Positions 15,317-24,037 of a stretch of DNA of 45,331 bases are shown one piece after another. Source of the DNA: Chloroflexota bacterium. GTDB lineage: Bacteria > Chloroflexota > Limnocylindria > Limnocylindrales > CSP1-4. Position numbers and translations under genes: made by a program. The stretch is taken from assembly GCA_021785175.1 (NCBI GenBank), contig JAJYGH010000020.1:20223-65553 (forward strand), written 5' to 3'. The number at the start of each line of letters is the position of its first letter. Position 1 is the stretch's first letter. The notes below the pieces were generated by a model. The model did no database searches. It worked only from the letters and a program-made list of their open reading frames with translations, and had not been told where the DNA came from.

Positions 15317-16630
15317 ATGCCCGGAATCGATCCGAGCGTTCCCGTCGTCCGCTTCGTCGACCGCCGCCTCGACAATGGGTTGCGCGTCATCGTCGCGCCC
15401 GACCACCTGGCGCCGGTCGTGGCGATCAACGTCTGGTACGACGTCGGTTCGAAGCACGAGGCGCCCGGGCGCACCGGCTTCGCGCACCTCTTCGAGCACC
15501 TCATGTTCCAGGGGTCGCGGCACGTCGGGAAGGCGGAGCACCTGGCGGTCGTCCAGGCGGCCGGCGGCGTCGTCAACGGCACCACGTACTTCGACCGCAC
15601 GAACTACTTCGAGACACTCCCCTCGCACCGGTTCGAGCTCGGCCTCTGGCTCGAGGCCGACCGCATGGCCACCCTGCTCGACGCGCTGACCCAGGAGAAC
15701 CTGGACAACCAGCGCGACGTCGTGAAGAACGAGAAGCGGCAGAGCTACGACAATCGCCCGTACGGCTCGTTCTACGAGCGGCTCGTCGCGGCCGTGATCC
15801 CTGCCGAGCATCCGTACCACCACACGCCCATCGGCTCGATGGCGGATCTGGACGCCGCGTCGCTCGAGGATGTGCGCGAATTCTTCCGCACGTACTACGC
15901 CCCCGACAACGCCGTCCTCGCGATCGTCGGCGACGTCGAGCCGGACGAAGCGTTCGAGGCCGCTCGGCGCTACTTCGAGGCGATCCCGCGCAGCCCCGGA
16001 ATCCCGCCGCTCGGGGACCTCAGCCTCCCGCCGCACATCGGCCGCGAGATCCGCGAGACGGTGTCGGATCGCGTCCCCTTCACGCGCGTGCATGTCGGGT
16101 ATCGCACCCCGCCGTTCGGGACGCCCGCCTTCGACGCCCTCGAGGTCGCGACACAGATCGCGGCGGGCGGCCAGGGAAGCCGGCTGTTCCGGAGGTTGGT
16201 CCGCGAGCGGCGGATCGCGCAGGACGTCGTGCTGTTCGCGCTGCCGCTCGTCGAGGGCGCCTCGATCCTCGCCGGCTGGGCGACGGTACGGCCGGAGAGC
16301 GACGCGGGGACCGTCGAGGCGGAGATGCGGGACGAGCTCCAGCGGATGGCCAGCGAGCCGGTCACGGAGGATGAGCTGGTGCGGGCGCGGGCGCTGATCG
16401 AATCGGAGGAACTGGCCGCGCTCGGCCGGATCGACGAGGTCGCCGACCGGCTCGCCATGTACGCCACGCTGTTCGACCGGCCCGGGCTCATCAACGAGCA
16501 ACTCGCGCGGTACCTGTCCGTGGACGCCGCCGCGATCCAGCGCGCGATGGCGGAGGTGATCCGGCCGGACAACGTGGCGGTGCTGACGTACGTGCCTGAT
16601 GCGCAATCGGCGCAGGAGGAGGCGGCATGA
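15317..16630 (+). CDS. M16 family zinc peptidase, catalytic member
   Basis: A 437-residue pitrilysin/processing-peptidase type protein. The inverted zinc motif HxxEH is at residues 57-61 (HLFEH), followed by LMFQG and NGTTYFDRTNYFETLPS, and a downstream Glu in ENLDNQRDVVKNEKR supplies the third ligand. The C-terminal half is the second M16 domain (TRVHVGYRTPPFGTPAFDAL). No signal peptide is seen, so it probably acts in the cytoplasm on small unfolded proteins or peptides. ATG 15317 is preceded by GGAGG with 4 nt spacing; an upstream in-frame ATG 15245 would add 24 unconserved residues. The partner gene starts 10 nt after its stop, and the two are likely to form a heterodimer. Confidence 0.92.
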   Translation: MPGIDPSVPVVRFVDRRLDNGLRVIVAPDHLAPVVAINVWYDVGSKHEAPGRTGFAHLFEHLMFQGSRHVGKAEHLAVVQAAGGVVNGTTYFDRTNYFETLPSHRFELGLWLEADRMATLLDALTQENLDNQRDVVKNEKRQSYDNRPYGSFYERLVAAVIPAEHPYHHTPIGSMADLDAASLEDVREFFRTYYAPDNAVLAIVGDVEPDEAFEAARRYFEAIPRSPGIPPLGDLSLPPHIGREIRETVSDRVPFTRVHVGYRTPPFGTPAFDALEVATQIAAGGQGSRLFRRLVRERRIAQDVVLFALPLVEGASILAGWATVRPESDAGTVEAEMRDELQRMASEPVTEDELVRARALIESEELAALGRIDEVADRLAMYATLFDRPGLINEQLARYLSVDAAAIQRAMAEVIRPDNVAVLTYVPDAQSAQEEAA

Positions 16631-16640
16631 GGGTCCTCCA

Positions 16641-18125
16641 ATGAACGGCCTCGAGATCCTCGATGCCCGACCCGCCCCGGGAACCCCGCGCCCGTACCAC
16701 TTCCCCGGCTTCGCGCGGACCGTCCTGCCGAACGGGCTCACGGTGCTCGTGTCGCACCTGCCAGGCCGGCCGCTGCTGACGGCACAGCTCATGCTCGAGG
16801 GTGGGGCGGGCGGCGAGCCGGCGCGGGTGGCCGGCGTGACGGTGCTCACCAGCGAGGCGCTGACCGAAGGGACGGCGCGCCACGACGCCGTCGGGCTCAT
16901 CGAGGCGTCGGAGCGGCTCGGGGCGGGCATCCAGGCCTCGTCGGGCTGGGAGACGACCGTCGTGACGGTGGACGTGCCTCGGCGGAACCTCGCGCCGGCG
17001 CTCGACCTGCTCGCGGAGGTCGCGCTCGAGCCGACCTTCCCCCAGCACGAGGTGACGCGGCTCCGCCAGGAGCGCGAGAACGACCTGCTGCAGGCTCGGG
17101 CGGACCCGCGGCGACGCGCCGAGCGGGCGTTCCACGCGGCGATCTACGCCGCGTCCTCGCCGTTCGCGAGGCCGATCGGCGGGACGGAGGAGACAGTCCC
17201 GACCATCGACCGGGCGTCGATCATGTCGCGGTACCCGGTGCTCCTCGACCCGCGACGCGCGACCGCGATCGTCGCCGGGGATGTCGCCGATCTGCCCGTC
17301 GTCGACCTCGTCGCGGAACGCTTCGGCTCGTGGACGGCCTCCGGCGATCGGCCGGAGAGCGTGCAGCTCGACGCGACGCCGCTGGCCGGCGGACCGCGTG
17401 TCGTCATCGTGGACCGCCCGGGCTCGCCGCAGAGCGAGGTCCGGATCGGCCACGTCGGGCTCGCCCGGCGCATTCCCGACTATCACCCCGTGGTCGTCAT
17501 GAGCGCGATCCTCGGCGGCCTGTTCGATTCGCGGCTCCAGCGGCTGCTCCGCGAGGAGCGCGGGTACACGTACGGGGTCCACGCCGGGTTCGACCTCCGC
17601 CGGGTGCCGGGACCGTTCGCCGTCCGGATGGCCGTGCAGACCGAGGCCACCGCGCCGGCCGTCCGTGACGCGCTCGACGTGCTCGCACGGATGCCGGTCG
17701 ACCCGCCGACCGCGGCCGAGCTCGACGCCGCGCGCGACTTCCTCATCGGGGTCTTCCCGCTCCGGTTCGAGACCGCCTCGCAGGTGGCGGGCGCGATCTC
17801 GGGCCTGGTCGCCCTCGGGCTCCCGGATGACGAGCTCGACCGGTACCGCCCCGCCATCGCGGCCGTGACCGCCGACCAGGTCCTCGCGGCCGCAGCGCAC
17901 GTCCGCGCGCCGGAGGCCAGGGTCGTGCTCGTCGGCGACGCGGCCAGGATCGAAGCGGGCATGCGCGAGTTCGGCGACGTCGAGGTCGTCCACGACCCGG
18001 TGCTCGCCGGGCAGGCGGCGATGGCGTCGGACGCTCCGGAGGCCGGCGACAGCGGCGTGGGCGCGGGCGACACGTGGAACGGCGACGGCGGCGACGCGGG
18101 GATTGCGCCGGCCCGGGACCGGTAG
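16641..18125 (+). CDS. M16 family peptidase-like subunit lacking the zinc motif
   Basis: A 494-residue protein with the same two-domain M16 fold (LPNGLTVLVSHLPGRP, TAQLMLEGGAGGE) but with VLTSEALTEG where HxxEH should be, so it cannot bind catalytic zinc. It keeps the substrate-binding Arg and Tyr near the C-terminal domain (LLREERGYTYGVHAGFD), the pattern of the non-catalytic partner in bacterial M16B heterodimers. The last ~45 residues are a Gly/Asp/Ala-rich tail. It follows the catalytic gene by 10 nt. A single TAG ends it in the same frame as the next gene, an MFS exporter. Confidence 0.9.
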   Translation: MNGLEILDARPAPGTPRPYHFPGFARTVLPNGLTVLVSHLPGRPLLTAQLMLEGGAGGEPARVAGVTVLTSEALTEGTARHDAVGLIEASERLGAGIQASSGWETTVVTVDVPRRNLAPALDLLAEVALEPTFPQHEVTRLRQERENDLLQARADPRRRAERAFHAAIYAASSPFARPIGGTEETVPTIDRASIMSRYPVLLDPRRATAIVAGDVADLPVVDLVAERFGSWTASGDRPESVQLDATPLAGGPRVVIVDRPGSPQSEVRIGHVGLARRIPDYHPVVVMSAILGGLFDSRLQRLLREERGYTYGVHAGFDLRRVPGPFAVRMAVQTEATAPAVRDALDVLARMPVDPPTAAELDAARDFLIGVFPLRFETASQVAGAISGLVALGLPDDELDRYRPAIAAVTADQVLAAAAHVRAPEARVVLVGDAARIEAGMREFGDVEVVHDPVLAGQAAMASDAPEAGDSGVGAGDTWNGDGGDAGIAPARDR

Positions 18126-18176
18126 GGGTCCGGAACGGCCGCCCGACTCCCGGCGCTCCGGGCGCCGGACTACCGG

Positions 18177-19379
18177 TTGTACCTGAGCGGTGCGTTCGTC
18201 TCGAACATCGGCTCGTGGATGCAGTCGACCGCGCTCGGCTGGCTCGTGCTGCAGCTGACCGGCTCGGCCGGCCTGCTCGGGCTCATCTCCGCCATCTCGA
18301 CGGCGCCCGTGCTGCTCCTCTCCCTGTACGCGGGCGTGCTCGCCGACCGGCTCGATCGCCGCCGGCTGCTCTCGGCCAGCCAGATCGCGCAGGGCGCGTT
18401 CGCCGCCCTGCTGGCGCTGCTCACGATGGCGCATGTCGTGCAGTACTGGCAGATCGCCGTGATCGCGCTCGCCGCGGGCATCGCGCAGGCGCTCGCCAGC
18501 CCGGCGTTCCAGGCCATCGTGCCCGCGCTGGTCGGTCGTGAGGCGGTGGGCAACGCGATCGCGCTGAACAGCGCGCAGTTCAACCTGTCGCGCGTCATCG
18601 GGCCGGTCGTCGCCGGCGTCCTCATCGGGCTCGTCGGAGAAGCCACCAGCTTCTGGCTCAACGCCGCCAGCTTCGGTGCCGTCGTGTTCGTTCTGAGCCG
18701 GATCCGCCTGCCGCCGGACGCGGCCCTCGAGCGGGTCGAGCAGAGCCTGTGGGGGCACCTCCTGGATGGCCTCGAGTACGTCCGCCGGCAGCGGCTCCTC
18801 CTCGTTCTGGTGCTGCTGGCGGCGGTGCCCACGACGTTCGTGCTGCCGTACCTCACGCTCCTCCCGGTGTTCGCCGCGAACGTCCTGGACATCGGCGCGC
18901 CGGGCCTCGGCCTGCTCACCGCGGCCATGGGCAGCGGCGCCCTGTGCGGTGCGCTCTCGGTGGCGGTCCTCCGGCCGGGTGGCGGCGACGGCCGGCTCAT
19001 GCTCGCCGGACTGGCCGTGCTGATCGTCGCGGTAGCCGGCTTCGCGCTGTCGTCGTCGGTGGCCGTGTCATGCGTCGCGCTGGCGATCGCCGGGGCGGCC
19101 CAGGTCTGGTACTACACGAGCGCGAACACGCTGGTGCAGCTGCTCTCGCCGGGCCGGCTGCGTGGCCGCATCCTGAGCTTGTACGTGCTGACGTCCTTCG
19201 GTGTGACGCCGATCGGGAGCCTGTGGGCGGGGTCGGTCGCGCAGGTCCGTGGCGCGCCCGTGGCCCTGATCGTGGGGTGCGTCGCCGCGGTTGTCTGCGC
19301 CATCGTCGCGATCGTGTCGACGCCCGGCCTCCTGTCGCTGCACGGCGAACCGCTCCGAGCTCGCGTTCACGCCGTCTGA
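18177..19379 (+). CDS. MFS exporter (MFS_3/EntS-like), start codon unclear
   Basis: About 400 residues with 11-12 membrane helices. VSNIGSWMQSTALGWLVLQLTGSA and LADRLDRRRLL are typical of the MFS_3 (EntS-like) exporters. FQAIVPALVGREAVGNAIALNSAQFNLSRVIGP matches the family stretch around helices 4-5. Between the preceding TAG (18123-18125) and residue YLSGAF there is no ATG or GTG in frame. The only usual start is TTG 18177, without a Shine-Dalgarno. Yet the 17 codons before it (ending ALRAPDYR) read like the normal family N-terminus, which suggests a rare start or a missed upstream start. It is probably cotranscribed with the M16 pair, perhaps exporting a peptide or small molecule; that link is only positional. 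Confidence 0.82.
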   Translation: MYLSGAFVSNIGSWMQSTALGWLVLQLTGSAGLLGLISAISTAPVLLLSLYAGVLADRLDRRRLLSASQIAQGAFAALLALLTMAHVVQYWQIAVIALAAGIAQALASPAFQAIVPALVGREAVGNAIALNSAQFNLSRVIGPVVAGVLIGLVGEATSFWLNAASFGAVVFVLSRIRLPPDAALERVEQSLWGHLLDGLEYVRRQRLLLVLVLLAAVPTTFVLPYLTLLPVFAANVLDIGAPGLGLLTAAMGSGALCGALSVAVLRPGGGDGRLMLAGLAVLIVAVAGFALSSSVAVSCVALAIAGAAQVWYYTSANTLVQLLSPGRLRGRILSLYVLTSFGVTPIGSLWAGSVAQVRGAPVALIVGCVAAVVCAIVAIVSTPGLLSLHGEPLRARVHAV

Positions 19380-19523
19380 GGATCAACGACCCGGGAGCCC
19401 GACAGTGCCACGTCGGCCGCCGCCGATGTGCCGTGCCACCGCCGGTTGGCGCGAGTTGCATCGTCGCTCGCGGGCGTGCCGCCGCGGTTGCGTGCGCGAC
19501 TTGCCGCCCCCGTGGCCGCCCGC

Positions 19524-19529
19524 TACGCT
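19524..19529 (+). promoter_or_regulatory. -10 box TACGCT before the PfkB-like gene
   Basis: TACGCT ends 11 nt before ATG 19541. It is likely the promoter for the PfkB-like/histidine kinase/response regulator operon, with a leader of only a few bases. Confidence 0.45.
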
Positions 19530-19540
19530 GCACCGCGGAT

Positions 19541-20143
19541 ATGATCGTGGTCCTTGGCCGCCCGCGTGCGGCACGCCGTCCCGGCACGCCCGACGCGGTG
19601 GCTCCGACCCCGGCGGGGCTCTGCGTGTCCATCGCACGGGCCGCCGTCGAGGCCGGCGCGAAGGTCGAGCTGGTCGGATCGATCGGCGACGACGCGGCGG
19701 GCGACGAGGTGATCGTCGGACTGTCGAGGCTCGGGATCGGGCACGCGGCGATGCTGCGCGACCCCGGCTCCCGCACGCCGGCCCCCGAAACGCCTCAGAC
19801 CGACCTGCCGCGCCTCGAACGCGGCGACGTCGAGCTCGGCCTCGGGTACCTGGTCGAGTTCGCCGTGCTGCTCCTTGCGGAGCGGCTGGATCCCGATGCC
19901 GAGGCAGCGGCCCTCGATGCGGCCGCCTTCCACGGCGCGCAGGTCGTGGCGATCCTGAAGGCGGGCGCGTCGCCCAGCGAGCGCCTGGCCGACGTGGGCA
20001 CCGTGCTCGAGGCGCCGGACGAGGACGGTGCGGCGTTTGGCGCGCTCGTCGGGCGGTTCGCGGCCGAACTGGAGCGCGGCACTCCCGGCGCCGAGAGCCT
20101 GGCCCGGGCGGCGGTCGGCACGGGATGGGAGCGCCGGTCGTGA
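19541..20143 (+). CDS. Short, degenerate PfkB/ribokinase-like protein
   Basis: A 200-residue protein, far shorter than PfkB sugar kinases (~300). Residues ~25-75 (SIARAAVEAGAKVELVGSIG, DDAAGDEVIVGLSRLGI) match the substrate-binding N-terminal part of ribokinases. The C-terminal ~60 residues (TVLEAPDEDGAAFGALVGRF, then RGTPGAESLARAAVG) align with the region around the catalytic signature, but DTTGAGD is replaced by APDEDG, so the catalytic Asp and anion hole are gone. The middle of the fold is deleted. It is probably a pseudokinase. It may bind a sugar or nucleoside and feed the sensor kinase encoded next, whose GTG overlaps its stop (GTGA). Confidence 0.65.
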   Translation: MIVVLGRPRAARRPGTPDAVAPTPAGLCVSIARAAVEAGAKVELVGSIGDDAAGDEVIVGLSRLGIGHAAMLRDPGSRTPAPETPQTDLPRLERGDVELGLGYLVEFAVLLLAERLDPDAEAAALDAAAFHGAQVVAILKAGASPSERLADVGTVLEAPDEDGAAFGALVGRFAAELERGTPGAESLARAAVGTGWERRS

Positions 20144-21768
20144 CGGAGGCATCCGCGCGGGTGCTCGACGACGGAACCGGGCGCCGGCCCGCCGCCTCGC
20201 GCGCTGGACGCGCCTCGCCGCCCGTGCCGTCGCGTCGCCAGCGGCCACCCGAGCTTGTCGTCGTGGATCTCGTCGATGCCGCCGCCACGTGGCTGCGGGC
20301 GCCGGGACCGGTCGAGCGACGGCGGCTCGCGGCGGAGCTGTCGGCATACGCCGAGGCGCACGGCATCGCCGGCATCCGGCTCTCGAAGCGCCGGGAAGCG
20401 CCCGAGGCCGAGGTCGGGACCGGGACGCTCCGGCGCCCGCCATCGGAGGCGCGCCGGGCGCTGCTCCACGCGGACGCACTCGCGGCCGGTGGGGAGGACG
20501 CGGACCTCGGCGCGGAGCTGCTCGTGGACGGCACGCTCGAGGCAGCGGCGGTCCTCGCCCGGATCCTCGAAACGGCCACGTCCTCGGCCGCGGCCAGGCA
20601 GGCGGCCGGTGCGGTCGCGCAACAGCTGGCCGCGCTCGACGAAGCGACGCGTGGCATCGCCAGCGTGCTGTCGGTCGACCGCGTGCTCCAGGTCATCGTC
20701 GACAACGTGCGCCGTCTCGTCCATGCCCGGTATGCCGCGCTCGGCGTGCTCGACGAGCAGCGCCAGATCGACCCGTTCATCACGAGCGGCCTCAGCCGGA
20801 TCCAGCGCGAACGCATCGGACCCGTGCCGCACGGCCGCGGGTTGCTCGGCCTGATCATCGAGGAGGGGCGGCCGATCCGCATCCCCGACATCGCCGCGCA
20901 CCCGCGAAGCGTCGGGTTCCCGGCGAACCATCCCGAGATGCGCTCGTTGCTCGGCGTGCCGGTGTCCGTGCGCGGCCGCGTGCTGGGCAACCTCTACGTG
21001 ACCGACCGCGAGGACGGTGTGCCGTTCTCCGACGCCGACCAGCGCCTCGTGGAGCTGTTCGCGGCGCACGCGGCGATCGCCATGGAGAACGCGAGGCTGC
21101 ACGAGCAGGAGCAGCGGCTGGCGATCCTGGAGGAGCGGCAGCGGATCGGGCGCGACCTGCACGACGGGGTCATCCAGAGCATCTACGCCGTCGGCCTCAT
21201 GCTCGACGATGCGCTCGAGCTCGCGCCGGACGATCCCGCCGAGGCGTCGGCACGGATCGAGCGGGCGATCGAGTCGATCAACCTCACCATCCGCGACATC
21301 CGGAACTTCATCTTCGGGCTGCGGCCGGAGCCGCTCGACCAGGCCGGTCTCGTCGAGGCCCTCGCGGCGATGGCCGAGGAGTTCCGGGTCAACACGATGG
21401 TCGACATCGCGCTCGAGGTGAACGGGCCGGCAGACTTCGAGCTGCCGCCGGAGGACACGGGCCAGCTGCTCCAGCTGGCCCGCGAGGCGCTCAGCAACGT
21501 CGCCCGTCACGCACACGCCGGGCACGCCGAGATCGACCTCGTGGCGGATGACCGTGCGCTGCAGCTCGCCATCGTGGATGATGGAGTGGGGTTCGACCCA
21601 GCCGCGCGGCGCGGTCCGGGGCATATGGGGCTGGGCAACATGAAGACGCGGGCGGCCGAACTGGGCGGCGAGCTCCTCGTCGAGAGTGGCGTGGGACGCG
21701 GCACGCGGGTCGCGGTCCGCGTCCCGGTGCGGGGGGCGACGTCGAGCAGCTCGGGCGAATCGGCGTGA
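20140..21768 (+). CDS. NarL-type sensor histidine kinase with GAF domain
   Basis: A 542-residue kinase. Residues 1-165 are an Ala-rich, unassigned N-terminal region with no membrane helix, so the protein is likely cytoplasmic. A GAF domain spans ~170-318 (VLSVDRVLQVIVDNVRRLVH ... GNLYVTDREDGVPFSDADQR). The HisKA_3 dimerisation domain carries the phospho-acceptor His341 in RQRIGRDLHDGVIQSI. The HATPase_c domain has REALSNVARHAHA (N box), VDDGVGFDP (G1) and GHMGLGNMKTRA (G2). GTG 20140 overlaps the preceding stop and has GGGAG nine bases upstream; ATG 20125 is an alternative. The response regulator begins 16 nt downstream. Confidence 0.92.
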   Translation: MTEASARVLDDGTGRRPAASRAGRASPPVPSRRQRPPELVVVDLVDAAATWLRAPGPVERRRLAAELSAYAEAHGIAGIRLSKRREAPEAEVGTGTLRRPPSEARRALLHADALAAGGEDADLGAELLVDGTLEAAAVLARILETATSSAAARQAAGAVAQQLAALDEATRGIASVLSVDRVLQVIVDNVRRLVHARYAALGVLDEQRQIDPFITSGLSRIQRERIGPVPHGRGLLGLIIEEGRPIRIPDIAAHPRSVGFPANHPEMRSLLGVPVSVRGRVLGNLYVTDREDGVPFSDADQRLVELFAAHAAIAMENARLHEQEQRLAILEERQRIGRDLHDGVIQSIYAVGLMLDDALELAPDDPAEASARIERAIESINLTIRDIRNFIFGLRPEPLDQAGLVEALAAMAEEFRVNTMVDIALEVNGPADFELPPEDTGQLLQLAREALSNVARHAHAGHAEIDLVADDRALQLAIVDDGVGFDPAARRGPGHMGLGNMKTRAAELGGELLVESGVGRGTRVAVRVPVRGATSSSSGESA

Positions 21769-21784
21769 CGATCGGAGGACGACG

Positions 21785-22456
21785 GTGACAGAGGGAGCGA
21801 CCAGCAGGCCGCTGCGGCTCCTGGTGGTGGACGACCACGAAGTCGTGCGGCAGGGTCTCGTCTCCCTGCTCGAGCGACGCGAGGGGTTCCAGGTGGTCGC
21901 GCAGGCCGGGACGGTGGCCGAGGCGGTCGAGGCGGCGCGCAAGTACCAGCCCGATCTCATCGTGATGGACGTGCGCCTGCCCGACGGATCCGGCATCGAA
22001 GCGACGCGGGAGATCCGGTCCGAGATGCCGCAGACGCGCGTCGTGATCCTGACCAGCTATCCCGACGAGGAAGCCGTGTTCGCCTCGATCGTCGCGGGCG
22101 CGAGCGGCTATCTGCTCAAGCAGATTCGGGGACGGGACCTCGTGTCATCGCTCGAGGCCGTCGGCCGTGGCGAGTCGCTCCTCGATCCTGCGGTGACCGA
22201 GAAGGTCCTCGACCGGGTCCGGCGGATCGCCACCGGCACGTACACCGACGAGCTCGCGCAGCTGACGCGCCAGGAGCAGAAGATCCTGCTGCTGATTGCC
22301 GAAGGGAAGACCAACAAGGAGATCGCCTCCGAGATCTTCCTCTCGGACAAGACGGTCAAGAATTACGTCAGCTCGATCCTCGCCAAGCTGAACCTCCAGC
22401 GCCGGTCGCAGGCGGCGGCGTTCGTCGCCCGGCACCGGCTGCCCGGCGCGGAGTAG
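21785..22456 (+). CDS. NarL/FixJ-type response regulator
   Basis: A 223-residue regulator. The receiver domain shows the acidic pair in LLVVDDHEVVRQGL, phospho-acceptor D62 (LIVMDVRLPDGSG), Thr/Ser in VVILTS, and Lys in GYLLKQIRG. The C-terminal LuxR-type HTH is TRQEQKILLLIAEGKTNKEIA then FLSDKTVKNYVSSILAKLNL. This domain layout is close to DevR/LiaR-type regulators paired with GAF-containing kinases. GTG 21785 has GGAGG about 7 nt upstream (21774-21778). It forms a two-gene pair with the kinase just upstream. Target genes are unknown. Confidence 0.94.
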   Translation: MTEGATSRPLRLLVVDDHEVVRQGLVSLLERREGFQVVAQAGTVAEAVEAARKYQPDLIVMDVRLPDGSGIEATREIRSEMPQTRVVILTSYPDEEAVFASIVAGASGYLLKQIRGRDLVSSLEAVGRGESLLDPAVTEKVLDRVRRIATGTYTDELAQLTRQEQKILLLIAEGKTNKEIASEIFLSDKTVKNYVSSILAKLNLQRRSQAAAFVARHRLPGAE

Positions 22457-22519
22457 GCGCGCGGCGACCCGAGCAAGGTCGGGGCGATGGGCATCCACCC
22501 GCCGGACTCTCGAGGACGT

Positions 22520-22541
22520 GCCGGAGGACACCTCCTCGGGC
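22520..22541 (+). terminator. Possible terminator hairpin after the two-component genes
   Basis: GCCGGAGGA (22520-22528) pairs with TCCTCGGGC (22533-22541), 8 of 9 positions, loop CACC. There is no T-tract. Confidence 0.3.
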
Positions 22542-22576
22542 CTGCATTGGACGGTTCCCGCGGGCGGCGACGGATC

Positions 22577-22582
22577 TAGGCT
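22577..22582 (+). promoter_or_regulatory. -10 box TAGGCT of the CoA-transferase gene
   Basis: TAGGCT lies 6 nt before ATG 22589 and there is no Shine-Dalgarno, which indicates a leaderless mRNA. Confidence 0.55.
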
Positions 22583-22588
22583 CACGAG

Positions 22589-23860
22589 ATGCGCATCGTG
22601 ACGCCCGAGGAAGCCGTGGCCGGGATCCGGTCCGGCGACCAGATCTTCGTCCAGGCGGCGGCCGCCACGCCCACGGAACTGCTCGACGCGCTGGTCGGTC
22701 GCGCGCCGGAGCTGCACGACGTCAGCATCGTCCACATGCATGCCGAGGGGCCGGCCCCGCACCTGACCCCCGAGATGGCCGACCATTTCCGGCACAAGGC
22801 GCTGTTCATCGGCCCGAACGCGCGGAAGGCGGTCAACGAGGGCCGTGCGGACTTCGTTCCCGTCTTCCTCTCGGACATCCCGAGCCTCTTCACGCGCGGG
22901 ATCGTTCCGCTCGACGTCTCGTTCATCAACGTCACCCCGCCCGACGCGCACGGCTTCTGCTCGCTCGGGCCCTCGGTCGACGCGACGCTCGCGGCGATCC
23001 GCTCGTCGAGGACCGTCATCGCCCAGGTGAACCGCGCCTGGCCGCGCACGCACGGCAACAGCTTCGTGCACGTGTCGGAGATCGACCTCGCGATCGAGGT
23101 GGATCGCCCGCCGTACGTGCACGACACGGGGACGCCCGGAGAGCTCGAGCGCCGGATCGCGCAGTACGTGGCCGACCTCATCCCCGACGGGGCCACGCTG
23201 CAGATGGGGATCGGCGCGATCCCGAGCGCGGTCGGGCACGCCCTCCGCGACCGCCACGACCTCGGCATCCACACAGAGATGTTCACCGACGCAGTCGTCG
23301 ATCTCGTCGAGGCCGGCGTCGTGACCGGGCAGTGCAAGGAGCTCGACCGCGGCAAGATCGTGGCCGCGTTCATGATGGGCGGCCCGCGCCTCTACGAGTT
23401 CGTGGACGACAACCCGATGATCGAGATGCGGGAGGTCGACTACACGAACGACACGTCGGTGATCCGGCGGTTCAGGCGCATGTGTGCGATCAACTCGGCG
23501 ATCGAGGTCGACCTCACGGGACAGGTGTGCTCCGATTCGATCGGCTGGCAGCTGTACAGCGGCGTCGGCGGGCAGATGGACTTCATCCGGGGAGCGGCCC
23601 TGGCCGAAGACGGCCGCGCGATCATCGCGCTTCCGTCGACGACGTCGGACGGGAAGACGTCACGGATCGTGTGCACGCTCAAGGAGGGCGCCGGGGTCGT
23701 GACGACCCGCGCCCATGTCCAGACCGTCGTCACCGAGTGGGGCGTGGCGCACCTGCACGGCAGGACGATCGCCGAGCGGGTCCGCGCGCTGACGGCTATC
23801 GCCCACCCGGACTTCCGCGACGACCTCGACTGCATGGCCCGCGGACACCACTTCGTCTGA
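22589..23860 (+). CDS. Acetyl-CoA hydrolase / 4-hydroxybutyrate CoA-transferase family protein
   Basis: A 423-residue protein of the Cat1/AbfT family. The N-terminal half begins with PEEAVAGIRSGDQIFVQ. DVSFINVTPPDAHGFCSLG and LQMGIGAIPSAVGHAL are family blocks. Glu230 in GIHTEMFTD is at the position of the catalytic Glu that forms the acyl-CoA thioester intermediate. The glycine loop is GVGGQMDFIRGA, then IALPSTTSDGKTSRIV and VVTEWGVAHLHG. It would move CoA between acetyl-CoA and a short acid such as 4-hydroxybutyrate, butyrate or succinate, or hydrolyse acetyl-CoA; the sequence does not decide which. It is transcribed alone, between its own TAGGCT box and a strong hairpin at 23997-24031. Confidence 0.92.
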   Translation: MRIVTPEEAVAGIRSGDQIFVQAAAATPTELLDALVGRAPELHDVSIVHMHAEGPAPHLTPEMADHFRHKALFIGPNARKAVNEGRADFVPVFLSDIPSLFTRGIVPLDVSFINVTPPDAHGFCSLGPSVDATLAAIRSSRTVIAQVNRAWPRTHGNSFVHVSEIDLAIEVDRPPYVHDTGTPGELERRIAQYVADLIPDGATLQMGIGAIPSAVGHALRDRHDLGIHTEMFTDAVVDLVEAGVVTGQCKELDRGKIVAAFMMGGPRLYEFVDDNPMIEMREVDYTNDTSVIRRFRRMCAINSAIEVDLTGQVCSDSIGWQLYSGVGGQMDFIRGAALAEDGRAIIALPSTTSDGKTSRIVCTLKEGAGVVTTRAHVQTVVTEWGVAHLHGRTIAERVRALTAIAHPDFRDDLDCMARGHHFV

Positions 23861-23996
23861 GCCCCGACGCGAACGACGCCGCAGACGCACGGGCGCGCGC
23901 GGCCCTGGTCTCACGGCGCCCGTGGTTCTCGCCGCACGCCGGCGGCCGCAGCCACGAGGCGAACACGGGCCGGCCGGGCCCGGCGCGCACGCGAAG

Positions 23997-24031
23997 AGGC
24001 GAACGCCGCGCGTCCCCTGCGGCGTTCGCCT
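23997..24031 (+). terminator. Perfect 13-bp terminator-type hairpin after the CoA-transferase gene
   Basis: AGGCGAACGCCGC (23997-24009) pairs perfectly with 24019-24031 around a 9-nt loop, followed by TTGTGAAT rather than a full T-run. It lies just before the TAGGAT box of the next gene, so the -35 region of that promoter falls inside the stem. Confidence 0.7.
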
Positions 24032-24037
24032 TGTGAA

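Noticed and set aside
14024-16930. A minus-strand frame that extends the ArsR-type protein to 968 residues
   Set aside because: Everything upstream of ATG 15136 is antisense to the M16 peptidase gene and is low-quality Arg-rich sequence; the regulator fold starts after 15136.
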